DNA of 64,000 nt from assembly GCF_008764245.1 (NCBI RefSeq), contig NZ_VTQV01000003.1:64249-128248 (forward strand), in the 5' to 3' direction. The position numbers and the translations under genes are program-made. Under the pieces are notes generated by a model. That model was not told where the DNA came from. It made no database searches and was given only the letters and a program-made list of their open reading frames with translations. The stretch's first letter is position 1. The number at the start of each line of letters is the position of its first letter. Positions 55,071 to 64,000 of the stretch are shown here, one piece after another. This DNA is from Bacillus subtilis (GTDB lineage: Bacteria; Bacillota; Bacilli; Bacillales; Bacillaceae_C).

Positions 55071-56525
55071 ATGACTTTTACAACGATCACAGCAGCTTTG
55101 GTTAGTTTAGCACTTTTATTAAATATTATCTTGGCTGTCTTCGTAGTATTTTTGGAGAGGCGAGATCCCGGTTCAACTTGGGCTTGGCTTTTAGTGCTGT
55201 TTTTTGTTCCAGTAGTTGGCTTTATTTTATATCTTATCTTTGGACAGAATTTAAGCCGTAAAAAGATTTTTGAATGGAATGATACGAATAAAATTGGCAT
55301 TATGGAAATCACTAAAAATCAGATTGAACTATTACAAAGAGGGGATTTTCCTTTCCACGATACTAAAACGGTTCAATACAAAGATTTAATTTATATGTTA
55401 CTTGTGAATGATCGTTCCATTCTTACACAGGATAACAAAGTAGAAATTTTCATTGATGGAAATGATAAGTTCCGCTCTTTATTACATGATTTAGATAAAG
55501 CAAAGGATCATATCCATATAGAATATTACATTGTGAGGAATGATAAGCTTGGCAATGAGTTATTGCAAATGCTTGTTAAAAAGGCGAAAGAAGGCGTCGA
55601 TGTAAAGTTTTTATATGATGCAATGGGTTCAAGGCGATTACCAAAAAGGTTTTTTAGACCTTTGATAGAAGCCGGTGGAAAGGTGAGTGCTTTTTTTCCA
55701 GCATTAATCCCTCACTTGAACTTACAGGTGAATTTTCGTAATCACCGTAAACTTGTCATTATTGATGGGGAAAGTGGGTATATCGGCGGGTTTAATATTG
55801 GGGATGAATATCTCGGTCTGAACAAAAAATTTGGTTATTGGCGAGATACCCACCTGAAGATTACCGGGAAGGCTGTTTTTGGTATGCAGACGCGGTTTAT
55901 CCTTGACTGGAACCAAGCCTCTACGGCCAAAATTCGCTATGAGGATCGTCTATTTCCGGAAATTGGGGCAAAAGGGGATACAGATGTCCAAATTGTGTCA
56001 AGTGGACCTGATTCTGAATGGGAACAGATCAAATACGGTATTCTGAAACTTATTTCATCTGCCCAAAAATATATTTACATTCAGACACCTTATTTTATTC
56101 CGGATGCGAGTGTATTGGATGCCATAAAAATAGCCGCTCTTTCAGGGATTGATGTAAGGCTAATGATCCCCAACAAACCTGATCATGCCTTTGTTTATTG
56201 GGCCACCTATTCGAATGTGGGCGAATTATTAAAGACAGGGGCAAAGGTCTATATTTACGATAATGGGTTTATCCATGCGAAGACAATTATCGCCGATGGT
56301 AAAATTGCCACCGTTGGTACGGCGAATATTGATGTACGTAGCTTTAAATTAAATTTTGAAGTGAATGCTTTTTTATATGATCGAGTGCTTGTCCAACAAT
56401 TAGTCGGTATTTTTCATGATGATGTTAAGCTTTCCCATGAATTAAGTTGGGAGGAATATCAAAATCGTCCTCTTTATATTCGCTTTAAGGAATCATTCTC
56501 CCGACTGTTATCACCAATTTTGTAA
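55071..56525 (+). CDS. cls: cardiolipin synthase
   Basis: This 484-residue phospholipase-D-family enzyme has two N-terminal membrane helices (about residues 5-60) and two HKD active-site motifs: 'NHRKLVIIDGESGYIGGFNI' (about residue 222) and 'FIHAKTIIADGKIATVGTAN' (about 402). It joins two phosphatidylglycerols into cardiolipin. A good AAGGAG precedes the ATG. Bacillus carries several paralogues; this one is full length. Confidence 0.95.
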   Translation: MTFTTITAALVSLALLLNIILAVFVVFLERRDPGSTWAWLLVLFFVPVVGFILYLIFGQNLSRKKIFEWNDTNKIGIMEITKNQIELLQRGDFPFHDTKTVQYKDLIYMLLVNDRSILTQDNKVEIFIDGNDKFRSLLHDLDKAKDHIHIEYYIVRNDKLGNELLQMLVKKAKEGVDVKFLYDAMGSRRLPKRFFRPLIEAGGKVSAFFPALIPHLNLQVNFRNHRKLVIIDGESGYIGGFNIGDEYLGLNKKFGYWRDTHLKITGKAVFGMQTRFILDWNQASTAKIRYEDRLFPEIGAKGDTDVQIVSSGPDSEWEQIKYGILKLISSAQKYIYIQTPYFIPDASVLDAIKIAALSGIDVRLMIPNKPDHAFVYWATYSNVGELLKTGAKVYIYDNGFIHAKTIIADGKIATVGTANIDVRSFKLNFEVNAFLYDRVLVQQLVGIFHDDVKLSHELSWEEYQNRPLYIRFKESFSRLLSPIL

Positions 56526-56561
56526 ACCATCATCTTGATTGTGGAAAGCGAGTGATGATCC

Positions 56562-57164
56562 ATTAAATGGTATACAATTGGTTCAGTAACCATTCCCGCC
56601 TCTTGGTTAGCAATTGTGGGGGCCTGCATCCTTACATCTGCAGGTCTCTACTTTTTTAAAAAGAAGTCAGCAGCAGAGTGGTATGGCAATGCCGTTTTTA
56701 TATGGCTGTTAACATGGAAGTTCAGTGTCCTTCTTTTCCAATTTTCTATGATAAGGTCTCATCCATTATCCATTTTATACTTTCATGGTGGTGTGAAAGG
56801 ATATTGGTTAGGCTTTGCCATAACGATCCTTTATACACTAAGTAAGGTGTGGAGCCAGAATTTACGAGTAGCGGATATTTATCAAGTTTGGATAAGTTCC
56901 ATGATTTTTTATGAAGTGCTTCAGGCGATTTTGAATCAAGGATTATTCTTATGGACAGGCATTCAATTATTCTTCGGCGTTTCATTCTTATTACTCGTGG
57001 TGAAGAAAAAGCAGGTATTATGGAAGGAACAATTGCTCATCCTTTATACAGGTGGACAAGCTTTATTTTATTCCATTCACCACAATTTATTATCCGCTCC
57101 AATGCTAACTTATTTGTTCATGGCAATATTCTTAGTCATCGCTTTGCGAAAATGGGAGGTTTAA
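56562..57164 (+). CDS. hypothetical membrane protein next to a ResA-like gene
   Basis: This protein of about 182-200 residues has five to six predicted membrane helices and no recognised domain. The frame is open from 56559. The first ATG/GTG/TTG candidate is GTG 56616, which would cut into the first helix ('IPASWLAIVGACILTSAGLY'), so initiation may be at an ATT (56562 or 56577). The Trp-rich loop 'KKSAAEWYGNAVFIWLLTWK' is conserved-looking. It ends three bases before the thioredoxin-like gene, so a role in thiol or cytochrome maturation is inferred. Confidence 0.65.
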   Translation: MKWYTIGSVTIPASWLAIVGACILTSAGLYFFKKKSAAEWYGNAVFIWLLTWKFSVLLFQFSMIRSHPLSILYFHGGVKGYWLGFAITILYTLSKVWSQNLRVADIYQVWISSMIFYEVLQAILNQGLFLWTGIQLFFGVSFLLLVVKKKQVLWKEQLLILYTGGQALFYSIHHNLLSAPMLTYLFMAIFLVIALRKWEV

Positions 57165-57166
57165 GA

Positions 57167-57778
57167 ATGACGAAGAAAATATTTGGTTTTACTCTTTTAG
57201 CGATTTTAGCAGGAGTTTTAGTCATTAATATTGTCCAAGAAACACAAGCGAAGAAAGAGGTGGAAGAAAATCAAGAACAAATCCTCCAGAAAAGGCTGGA
57301 GGCCGCAACTGAAACGACGGTGGATGGCATGGGGCAAGGATTATCTACAGGTGATATTCCTCCAGATTTTGAATTAGAGACCATATCTGGTGAAAAAATC
57401 AGATTGTCTGATCTCAATGGCAAAAAGGTGTTATTGAATTTTTGGGCAACCTGGTGTCCCCCATGTAAAGCGGAAATGCCCCATATGGAAAAGTTTTATA
57501 AAGAAAAGGCTGAAAAATATGATATAGAGATTCTTGCGGTCAATCTTACTTCAGCTGAGAGGGTTCGGAATAAAAGAGACAAAGTGGAAGAATTTGTCGA
57601 TGATTATAAGCTGACTTTCCCTGTTTTGTTAGATGAAGATGGAATGGCAGGAGATAAATACCAGGTTATCGGCATTCCAACTACTTATTTTATCAATTCG
57701 AATGGCTTACTTGAAAAAAGAATTGTCGGTCCCATGGACGAGGAAATGATGGAAAAGCTCGTAAAAGGTTTGAAATAG
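57167..57778 (+). CDS. TlpA/ResA-like thiol-disulfide oxidoreductase
   Basis: This 203-residue protein is anchored by an N-terminal helix ('IFGFTLLAILAGVLVINIVQ') and has an external thioredoxin domain: 'NFWATWCPPCKAEMPHMEKF' with the CPPC redox site (about residues 96-99) and the cis-Pro loop 'VIGIPTTYFI'. It is a reductant for exported proteins, as ResA is for apocytochromes c. The ATG at 57167 has GGGAGG upstream and follows the membrane protein gene by two bases. Confidence 0.92.
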   Translation: MTKKIFGFTLLAILAGVLVINIVQETQAKKEVEENQEQILQKRLEAATETTVDGMGQGLSTGDIPPDFELETISGEKIRLSDLNGKKVLLNFWATWCPPCKAEMPHMEKFYKEKAEKYDIEILAVNLTSAERVRNKRDKVEEFVDDYKLTFPVLLDEDGMAGDKYQVIGIPTTYFINSNGLLEKRIVGPMDEEMMEKLVKGLK

Positions 57779-57818
57779 ACAGTAAACAACAAATAATGGA
57801 TATTTTTTAAAAATAGGG

Positions 57819-57848
57819 TTGACTTTTTCGAGAATAATAGACTATACT
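57819..57848 (+). promoter_or_regulatory. sigma-A promoter of the SAM riboswitch-metY unit
   Basis: TTGACT (57819-57824), 18-base spacer, TATACT (57843-57848). Confidence 0.75.
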
Positions 57849-57887
57849 TGATTTTAATCACAACAATGAATAGTAATACTCTTATCA

Positions 57888-57990
57888 AGAGCGGCGGAGG
57901 GATAGGCCCTGCGATGCCCGGCAACCTACAGAGAACTTTTCTGAAAAGGTGCTAATTCCTACAGACGGATAAGTCTGAGAGATAAGGAGC
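57888..57990 (+). promoter_or_regulatory. SAM-I (S-box) riboswitch aptamer
   Basis: The conserved series is present in order: CTTATCAAGAG, GGCGGAGGGATAGGCCC, GATGCCCGGCAACC, GGTGCTAATTCC and GAGAGATAAGG, with the first and last closing helix P1. When SAM is plentiful the downstream terminator (58005-58035) forms and metY is off. Confidence 0.97.
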
Positions 57991-58004
57991 GGAAATAAAA
58001 TACA

Positions 58005-58035
58005 CCCCCCTTCTTATCGGAAGGGGGTTTTTTAA
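58005..58035 (+). terminator. regulated terminator of the SAM riboswitch
   Basis: CCCCCTTC pairs with GGAAGGGGG around TTATC, followed by TTTTTT; about 50 bases before the metY start. Confidence 0.93.
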
Positions 58036-58082
58036 CTAGTGTTAGCGATGAGAGTGTATACCATTGAGGAGGACGAGAGGAT

Positions 58083-59381
58083 ATGACACAAGAACAATAT
58101 AAACCAGAAACTTTATTACTGCACGGAGGACAAGAGCCGGATGAAACAGGAGCACGAGCTGTTCCCGTACATAGAACAACTTCTTATGTATTCAAAGATT
58201 CAGATTATGCACAAAAGGTCTTTGGATTAGAAGTACCGGGCAATATCTATACGCGGATTACCAATCCAACGGTTGATGTATTTGAAAAAAGAGTCGCTCT
58301 ACTTGAAGGAGGAACGGCCGCAGTTGGGTTATCCTCTGGAATGGCAGCCATCGCTTTCTCGATTTTGAATATTACACGTGTGGGTGACGAAATTGTTGCG
58401 GCAACAGATCTTTATGGAGGCACATATAATCTTTTTGCTGTGACACTACCAAAATATGGTATTAACGTGAAGTTCGTAGATCCGAAAGATCCTGAGAATT
58501 TCCGCAAAGCGATCACGCCTAAAACGAAAGCACTTTTTGGCGAGATTATCGGCAATCCAAGCCTGCATATTCTGGATGTGGAAGCTGTTGCCAACATTGC
58601 TCATGAAAATGAGATTCCACTTATTGTCGATAGCACTTTTGCAACACCGTATCTTTGCAAGCCGATTGATTGGGGGGCAGATATTGTCATCCATTCGGCA
58701 ACAAAGTGGATTGGCGGCCATGGTACTGTAATTGGTGGGGTTGTCGTAGATGCAGGAAAATTTGATTGGAATAATGAGAAATTCCCAGACTTTGTCGAAC
58801 CTGATGAGACATACCATGGGCTGCGTTTTGGTATAGATGTACCAAATGCGGCTTTCGCTACCAAATTGCGTGTTCAATTATTACGTGATTTTGGCCCATG
58901 CTTAAGCCCAGACAACGCCTTTCAATTATTGCAAGGTCTTGAAACACTACATTTAAGAATTGATAAACACATAGAAAATGCCAAAGCCGTAGCAGAATTT
59001 TTAGAGAATCATGATGCGATTGAATGGGTATCCTATCCCGGTTTGAACAATCACCCATCCTATGAATTAGCTCAAAAATATCTTCCAAAAGGGGCCGGCT
59101 CGATCATCGTATTCGGCATCAAAGGTGGAAGAGAAGCAGGAAGACAAACCATTGATCATGTGAAATTATTTTCCCATGTTGCGAATGTCGGAGATGCAAA
59201 ATCATTAATCATCCATCCAGCTTCCACCACTCACCAACAATTGAGTGCGGAAGAATTAAAACTAGTTGGAGCATCTGAAGAACTTATTCGACTCTCTATA
59301 GGGCTTGAAGCTGTGGAAGATATTATTGCTGATCTAAATCAAGCGATCGAAAAAGCCGTAGAAAAAGTGTCTGTCAAGTAA
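58083..59381 (+). CDS. metY: O-acetylhomoserine sulfhydrylase (MetY)
   Basis: This 432-residue PLP enzyme of the Cys/Met metabolism family makes homocysteine from O-acetylhomoserine and sulfide. Signatures include '[20 protein letters not shown]', '[20 protein letters not shown]', the Lys-PLP motif '[20 protein letters not shown]' (about residues 202-222) and the C-terminal '[15 protein letters not shown]'. The length, above 420, is characteristic of MetY rather than MetB or MetC. It is controlled by the SAM riboswitch upstream. Confidence 0.95.
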   Translation: MTQEQYKPETLLLHGGQEPDETGARAVPVHRTTSYVFKDSDYAQKVFGLEVPGNIYTRITNPTVDVFEKRVALLEGGTAAVGLSSGMAAIAFSILNITRVGDEIVAATDLYGGTYNLFAVTLPKYGINVKFVDPKDPENFRKAITPKTKALFGEIIGNPSLHILDVEAVANIAHENEIPLIVDSTFATPYLCKPIDWGADIVIHSATKWIGGHGTVIGGVVVDAGKFDWNNEKFPDFVEPDETYHGLRFGIDVPNAAFATKLRVQLLRDFGPCLSPDNAFQLLQGLETLHLRIDKHIENAKAVAEFLENHDAIEWVSYPGLNNHPSYELAQKYLPKGAGSIIVFGIKGGREAGRQTIDHVKLFSHVANVGDAKSLIIHPASTTHQQLSAEELKLVGASEELIRLSIGLEAVEDIIADLNQAIEKAVEKVSVK

Positions 59382-59394
59382 GGACAAAGAAGCT

Positions 59395-59432
59395 AGGAGG
59401 CTGGGCGCCATGCGTTTCAGTCTCCTTTTTTA
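59395..59432 (+). terminator. metY terminator
   Basis: AGGAGGCTG pairs with CAGTCTCCT (one mismatch), followed by TTTTTT. It lies before the dispersed repeat, so hom is at least partly separate from metY. Confidence 0.8.
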
Positions 59433-59471
59433 CAGGATAGGAAAGTATAAATTTTGGCTAATGCTGGATCT

Positions 59472-59668
59472 AGCTCCAGCGCCCAGCGACTAGCAAACTT
59501 TCGGTGCCTGCTTGCATAAGTCAACATCAGTTCGCCTTATTAGGCTCACTGTGTTTCCTTTATCTTAGGCCAACAGGATGTTGGTCAGAACGGCGTTGCG
59601 CCAGGACGGCGCGATTTTAGCCGTTCAACCTTATTATCCAAGTTTGTACGTCGCTAAACGGGCGCTTA
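59472..59668. repeat. MITE-like dispersed repeat, copy 3
   Basis: It is the reverse complement of the outer parts of copy 1 (3440-3733) with about 95% identity by eye, without the extra internal block. It ends with CGTCGCTAAACGGGCGCTT just upstream of hom, so a long open frame runs from inside the repeat into hom; that upstream extension is not part of the enzyme. Confidence 0.8.
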
Positions 59669-59709
59669 CGCTTTTCTTAATGACATCCATGAATGAGGAG
59701 GAGAAGAAG

Positions 59710-60681
59710 GTGCGAATCATTAAAGCGGCACTATTAGGGCTTGGCACTGTTGGTGCGGGGGTTTATGAGGTTATACGTCATCAACAGGAACAATTGCAGG
59801 AGCTTGTCGGGGCAGAAGTGCAGGTAGTAGCTGTGCTAATCCAAGATGAAAACAAAGAGCGTGAAGTAGCAAATGACGTTCTCGTGACAAACGATATTAA
59901 GGAAATTTTAGCGATCCCGGGTCTTGAGGCCATCTTTGAATCGATTGTTGGTGCTGAGCCGGCTAATCGTTATGTAGATGAAGCGATCGAGCGCGGATGT
60001 CATATTATAACAGCGAATAAAGAAATGTTCGCGAAGCATGGGGATGTTTTGCTGGAAAAGGCACGGGAAAATGATGTGCAAATTGGCTTTGAAGCGACCG
60101 TTGCAGCCGGTGTCCCTGTGATCCGTACTATTCAGCAACAATTACAGCTTAATAAAATTGAGCGAGTGCAAGCATTGCTAAATGGAACCTCTAATTTTAT
60201 TTTAACGGAAATGAGACAGAAGCAACTTCCTTTTGCAGAAGTTTTAAAAACGGCCCAATCTCTTGGTTTTGCAGAGGCTGACCCAACGAATGATGTCGAG
60301 GGAATTGATGCTTTTTATAAAATTATGATTTTAAGTCAGCTGATCTATGGGGAGCAACCAGAATGGGCAACGGTTGACCTGAAAGGAATCGCAAGTGTTC
60401 CAGAAGATGAGATCTACCATTCTGAAGGCCGTTATAAACATATGGCAGAATTGAAAAAAGTGGGAAATCATGTCCAGGCATCTGTTCAACCAGTTGTAAT
60501 AGATGATCAACATCCTTTATATTCGGTAGAGGGTGTAGATAATGCGGTGGTACTAGAAACTTCCTTGGCCGGGACGATTATGATCCAAGGGCCGGGTGCT
60601 GGTAGTAAACCAACAGCCAGTGCCATGTTAGAAGATTTTATTCATATTTTTCAAACCAATAAGGCGGCTGTTTTAAATTAG
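59710..60681 (+). CDS. hom: homoserine dehydrogenase, short form without ACT domain
   Basis: This 323-residue protein opens with the Rossmann motif 'KAALLGLGTVGAGVYEV' and continues with 'ITANKEMFAKHGDVLLEKAR', 'GVPVIRTIQQQL' and 'NGTSNFILTEM', and the catalytic 'GFAEADPTNDVEGIDAFYKI'. It reduces aspartate semialdehyde to homoserine. The usual Bacillus enzyme is about 430 residues with a C-terminal ACT domain for feedback by threonine; this one ends before it. GTG at 59710 has GAGGAGG seven bases upstream. It supplies the MetY branch. Confidence 0.92.
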   Translation: MRIIKAALLGLGTVGAGVYEVIRHQQEQLQELVGAEVQVVAVLIQDENKEREVANDVLVTNDIKEILAIPGLEAIFESIVGAEPANRYVDEAIERGCHIITANKEMFAKHGDVLLEKARENDVQIGFEATVAAGVPVIRTIQQQLQLNKIERVQALLNGTSNFILTEMRQKQLPFAEVLKTAQSLGFAEADPTNDVEGIDAFYKIMILSQLIYGEQPEWATVDLKGIASVPEDEIYHSEGRYKHMAELKKVGNHVQASVQPVVIDDQHPLYSVEGVDNAVVLETSLAGTIMIQGPGAGSKPTASAMLEDFIHIFQTNKAAVLN

Positions 60682-60814
60682 TTATAACTTGTCCCCTCAT
60701 CGCATAGGATTTATAGAAAAGTTTATACAGATAATTGAGTATGAAGGAAGACTCTGAATGGACATTTCCTTCATTATATGAAGTGTATAGGCAATTGCGG
60801 TGAGGAGGAAGAGT

Positions 60815-62254
60815 ATGAAAAAAAGATGGCTAGTGATCATTTCCGTTTGTTCATTTCTTTTAGGGGCAGGCGGTATATATGCTAGTATGGTGTGGATTCT
60901 TCCCAATTGGCAAGGGACACAAGGGAATCAAGAATCAGAGACAGTGCAGATTCTACCAGCTATGGAAAAAGTGGCAGAAGCCTATGATTTAATTCAACAG
61001 GCGTATGTAGAAGAAGTAGATACGAAGAAATTAATTCAAGGCGCCATTCAAGGGATGGTGGCTACCTTACAAGATCCCTATTCCGTGTACATGGATGAAG
61101 AGACCGCAGAAAGATTTAATGAGAGTATGGACTCTAGTTTTAATGGAATTGGAGCGCAAATTGCCATTCAAGAAGGCAAGCTTGTGATTATTTCCCCGAT
61201 AAAAAATTCCCCAGCTGAAAAGGCGGGTCTGAAAGCAAAGGATCAAATTATTAAAATTGATGGGGATGCCGTGGATGGTTTGGATTTATATGAGGCATCA
61301 AGTAAAATTCGCGGTAAAAAAGGAACCACTGTGACACTGGATATTGTGAGAAACGGCGTATCTAAGTCACTCACATACGAGATTACCAGAGATGAAGTAC
61401 CGATTTTGACTGTTTTTTCCGAGCTGAAAGAAAGTGGGGGAAAGAAATTTGGCTATGTTGAAATTACTTCTTTTGCTGAAGAAACAGCGAGAGATTTCGA
61501 GGCCGAATTAAAGGAGTTGGAAGCGGAAAATATCGCTGGACTTGTGATTGATGTACGAGGGAATCCAGGTGGAATGTTAACCAGCGTGCAAGGAATCTTA
61601 GACCAATTAGTGACGGGTGATAAGCCCTATGTTCAAATCGAAGATCGTTCAGGTAAAAAGCAAGCCTATTATTCAGAAATGGAAAAGGAAAAAGATTACC
61701 CGATTACCGTGCTGGTGGATGAGGGAAGCGCCTCGGCCTCGGAGATCCTGGTTGCGGCCTTAAATGAAATCAATGGGACGACTTTGATCGGCACAAAGAC
61801 TTTTGGCAAGGGGACCGTTCAACAACCGATTCCTTTGGAAGCTGGAGGCAATTTAAAATTAACGATGGCGAAATGGCTCACACCTAATGGAAACTGGATC
61901 CATGGAAAAGGCATCGAACCTACCATTGAGGTGCAACAACCAGCCTATTTTAATGCCCATACAATCGAGTATAAGGAACCATTAAAGTTAAATATGAATG
62001 ACGAAAATATTAAATTTGCGCAGGAGATGTTGAAAGGATTGGGCTTCACTCCGGGGAGAATAGATGGCTATTTTGATGAACAAACGGAAAAAGCGGTTAA
62101 AGCTTTTCAAGCGGTTGAGGAACTCCCGGTAACAGGTGAAATCGATGAAAAGACAGTGGCGAAATTAGAAGAAAAAATTGCTTCTTTTATAAAAGATGAG
62201 AAAAACGATATTCAACTACAAGTGGCACTCAAATCTTTGCAAAAAAACAATTGA
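60815..62254 (+). CDS. ctpB: S41 carboxyl-terminal processing peptidase (CtpB-like)
   Basis: This protein of about 479 residues has a signal anchor ('WLVIISVCSFLLGAGGIYAS'), a PDZ domain (about residues 100-185; 'GIGAQIAIQEGKLVIISPIK') and an S41 peptidase core with the Ser in 'GSASASEILVAAL' (about 305) and the Lys in 'GTKTFGKGTVQQP' (about 330). A C-terminal peptidoglycan-binding domain ('MLKGLGFTPGRIDGYFDEQT') completes it. In B. subtilis CtpB cuts SpoIVFA during sporulation. The ATG at 60815 has GAGGAGGAAG upstream. Confidence 0.95.
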   Translation: MKKRWLVIISVCSFLLGAGGIYASMVWILPNWQGTQGNQESETVQILPAMEKVAEAYDLIQQAYVEEVDTKKLIQGAIQGMVATLQDPYSVYMDEETAERFNESMDSSFNGIGAQIAIQEGKLVIISPIKNSPAEKAGLKAKDQIIKIDGDAVDGLDLYEASSKIRGKKGTTVTLDIVRNGVSKSLTYEITRDEVPILTVFSELKESGGKKFGYVEITSFAEETARDFEAELKELEAENIAGLVIDVRGNPGGMLTSVQGILDQLVTGDKPYVQIEDRSGKKQAYYSEMEKEKDYPITVLVDEGSASASEILVAALNEINGTTLIGTKTFGKGTVQQPIPLEAGGNLKLTMAKWLTPNGNWIHGKGIEPTIEVQQPAYFNAHTIEYKEPLKLNMNDENIKFAQEMLKGLGFTPGRIDGYFDEQTEKAVKAFQAVEELPVTGEIDEKTVAKLEEKIASFIKDEKNDIQLQVALKSLQKNN

Positions 62255-62297
62255 TTTTTTATGCTAACTCGCAATTTTGTCATTAGGTAGAGGAATA

Positions 62298-62342
62298 GGC
62301 TAGACATTCTTGAAAATTTCGAATGTCTAGCCATATTTTTGT
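62298..62342 (+). terminator. ctpB terminator
   Basis: A perfect 12-bp stem GGCTAGACATTC/GAATGTCTAGCC followed by ATATTTTTG. Confidence 0.9.
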
Positions 62343-62394
62343 TCTATTTCTTCTAATGTCTGGTAAAATAGGAGATACTTAATGTTCGGAAGGG

Positions 62395-63591
62395 ATGTGG
62401 AGAGACTTGGAATGGACCGTAGAGATTGTTAGAGGGATAGGACGAATGTTCCTTCATCCTGTTTTCTATTTCTCCATTATATGGGTGCTACTCGCAGGGG
62501 TTTGGAGAATAAAACGAGAACGACGTGATTTTCTTGTAAGGGTACATACTAATTTTCTAGAGCTGCGTCATTTATTTCCTGCAGGGATACTTGTTGGAGT
62601 GGTTCTTTCGATTGTATCTATTTTGTTGGGATTGACAATTCCGTTAAAACTTCTATTCATTGTTGCACTTGCGACGATTATCTTAACCGTGATCGGAAAT
62701 GCTAGATTGCTATCAGCTGCTTTCACGATCGGCATACCTTTACTACTATTAAGCTCTTTTTCTCTATTTTCCTTTGAATGGAACTTCCTCGGCCCGATGG
62801 ACTCGAATGACTTGCTTGGCGCTTCTGTCATGTTAGGCTTATTAATGGTTGCTGAAGGGTTTCTCATGTTAAAAAATGGGTTAAAGGATGTCTCACCTAA
62901 ATTGAGGACAAGCCGTAGAGGGTTGACAGTAGGTGCTTTACAAACAAAAAGGTTTTGGCTACTACCTTCTTTTCTTTTTCTTCCTTCCGGTGTTTTGACA
63001 ATGCCATTTGATTGGTGGCCCGTCATATCGTCTGGAAGTACGGGATATTCCTTAGTGTTACTGCCATTTTTACTTGGTTTTCAACAGCAAATTCAAACAG
63101 AATTGCCAGAAGCTGCTGTAAGACGAATGGGGAAAAATGTGTTGATCCTTGGCTTGCTCGTCCTAATGGCAAGTATTGTTAGTGCTCTGCTCTTACCAGT
63201 GTACGCAGCCATCATTACATCGGTATTTGCCCTATTAGGAAGAATTTGGATTGCTTATCGACATCGTATAAGAGAAAACAACTATCCGTATTATTTTGCG
63301 CCAAGAAATTCAGGTGTCATGGTATTGGATGTATTGCCAGATTCTCCAGCTGATAAAATGGGGCTCAAAACAGGGGAAATTATTCAAACATGTAACAAAG
63401 TGAAAGTAAATAGTAAGGAAGAGATGTATCAGGCCCTATCAAAAAATCGAGCCTATTGTAAATTAGAAGTGTTTGACCATAATAATGAAATCCGGATTGT
63501 TCAAGGAGCCTTATATGAGGGAGACCATCATGAACTAGGGATTCTTTTCATAGAAAATAATCAAACGGGGCAGACAAATCGAGCTATTTAA
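62395..63591 (+). CDS. minJ: cell division topology protein MinJ
   Basis: This 398-residue membrane protein has about six to eight helices (residues 20-290) and a C-terminal PDZ domain ('NSGVMVLDVLPDSPADKMGL' followed by 'KTGEIIQTCNKVKVN', about 300-385). MinJ bridges DivIVA and MinD at poles and septum. ctpB-minJ order is that of B. subtilis. The ATG at 62395 sits on its GGAAGGG site; TTG 62407 (four codons later) is a possible start. Confidence 0.9.
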   Translation: MWRDLEWTVEIVRGIGRMFLHPVFYFSIIWVLLAGVWRIKRERRDFLVRVHTNFLELRHLFPAGILVGVVLSIVSILLGLTIPLKLLFIVALATIILTVIGNARLLSAAFTIGIPLLLLSSFSLFSFEWNFLGPMDSNDLLGASVMLGLLMVAEGFLMLKNGLKDVSPKLRTSRRGLTVGALQTKRFWLLPSFLFLPSGVLTMPFDWWPVISSGSTGYSLVLLPFLLGFQQQIQTELPEAAVRRMGKNVLILGLLVLMASIVSALLLPVYAAIITSVFALLGRIWIAYRHRIRENNYPYYFAPRNSGVMVLDVLPDSPADKMGLKTGEIIQTCNKVKVNSKEEMYQALSKNRAYCKLEVFDHNNEIRIVQGALYEGDHHELGILFIENNQTGQTNRAI

Positions 63592-63731
63592 GTGAGAGTT
63601 CACCAAGAAGACATTTTTTTGTAACAGGATGATGGTTTACCTACCTTCCAGGGGTATGATAGGATAAACAAAGGAAAATCAGGTGATATTCCAATTAGTT
63701 CTCTACTAGAAAATACCTGGAGAGGTGTCAA

Positions 63732-64000
63732 ATGAATAATAAAAAGTTAATGATCATTACGATTGTTGTCGTTGTGATCGCAGTCGCGGCTATGATTATT
63801 TTGAATAAGAAAATTGACCAAGCAGATCAAGAAAATGCAAAAGGCGAACATCCCGTAATTGACAATCAACCAACCATGGGTGAGGAGGATGCGCCAGTTT
63901 CGATCGTCGAATTTGGCGACTATAAATGCCCTGGCTGTAAAACATGGTCAGAGAAAGTGTTACCGAAGCTTGAAAAGGATTATATTAACACTGGAAAAGC
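63732..64000 (+). CDS. DsbA/BdbD-like thiol oxidoreductase (partial)
   Basis: The gene runs off the window end. The visible 89 residues show a signal anchor ('LMIITIVVVVIAVAAMIILN') and the thioredoxin-type start 'EDAPVSIVEFGDYKCPGCKT' with a CPGC redox site. It is probably an extracytoplasmic disulfide catalyst of the DsbA family. Ribosome-binding site GGAGAGGTG. Confidence 0.85.
   Translation, partial: MNNKKLMIITIVVVVIAVAAMIILNKKIDQADQENAKGEHPVIDNQPTMGEEDAPVSIVEFGDYKCPGCKTWSEKVLPKLEKDYINTGK

Noticed and set aside
59578-59709. N-terminal extension of homoserine dehydrogenase
   Set aside because: The extra codons lie in the dispersed repeat; the Rossmann motif starts right after GTG 59710, which has a proper ribosome-binding site.

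Overview
The window is a low-GC Gram-positive chromosome segment from a motile member of the Bacillaceae. The main evidence is gene order: a YaaR-like gene, flgN, flgK, flgL, a YviE-like gene, fliW, csrA and hag, then flaG-fliD-fliS-fliT-hpf, secA, prfB, a cytochrome c551 gene, ftsEX, a CwlO-like gene, ctpB and minJ. This matches the late-flagellar to secA-minJ stretch of Bacillus subtilis, but it is split by about 34 kb of accessory DNA between hag and flaG.

Region 1 (1-6918) is the late flagellar cluster: hook-filament junction genes, the FliW/CsrA regulatory pair and flagellin. hag has a sigma-D promoter and a leader with two CsrA-type GGA sites. Its coding sequence is broken into three in-phase exons by two group I introns (280 and 361 nt). 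Removing them gives a normal 308-residue flagellin.

Region 2 (6919-9650) is a scrap zone. It holds a 3' piece of a third group I intron joined directly to the 3' part of a trypsin-like serine protease gene with a long Asp/Glu/Tyr/Trp tail, a Sel1-repeat gene fragment, and one intact small gene.

Region 3 (9650-17800) has a secreted GxGYxYP-family protein, a divergent GntR/LacI-type regulator next to a 38-bp near-perfect palindrome, and a sugar ABC transport operon in decay (truncated second permease, frameshifted hydrolase-like gene). An Rpn-family nuclease gene follows.

Region 4 (17850-41700) is accessory metabolism and signalling: an OsmC protein, a dicarboxylate/amino-acid symporter, a truncated haemoglobin, a metallophosphoesterase, a VWA lipoprotein, two chemoreceptors, a Nudix hydrolase, a complete YesMN-type two-component system followed by an LplBC-type permease pair and a binding lipoprotein, and two oxidoreductases. 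It also holds two unusual tandem arrays: a 20-bp unit at about 20281-20520 and a 52-bp hairpin unit at about 24278-24953.

Region 5 (41670-51470) resumes the conserved backbone: sigma-D promoter, flaG-fliD-fliS-fliT, hpf, two chromate-transporter halves, secA, prfB with its programmed +1 frameshift, and a lipoprotein cytochrome c551.

Region 6 (51800-64000) holds ftsE-ftsX and a CwlO-like endopeptidase, cardiolipin synthase, a membrane protein plus ResA-like thioredoxin pair, a SAM-I riboswitch controlling metY, a short homoserine dehydrogenase, ctpB, minJ and the start of a DsbA/BdbD-like gene.

A MITE-like repeat with imperfect terminal inverted repeats (about 140-300 bp) occurs three times. 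Two of these copies, plus an unrelated repeat at 29640-29785, lie between a stop codon and the downstream terminator.
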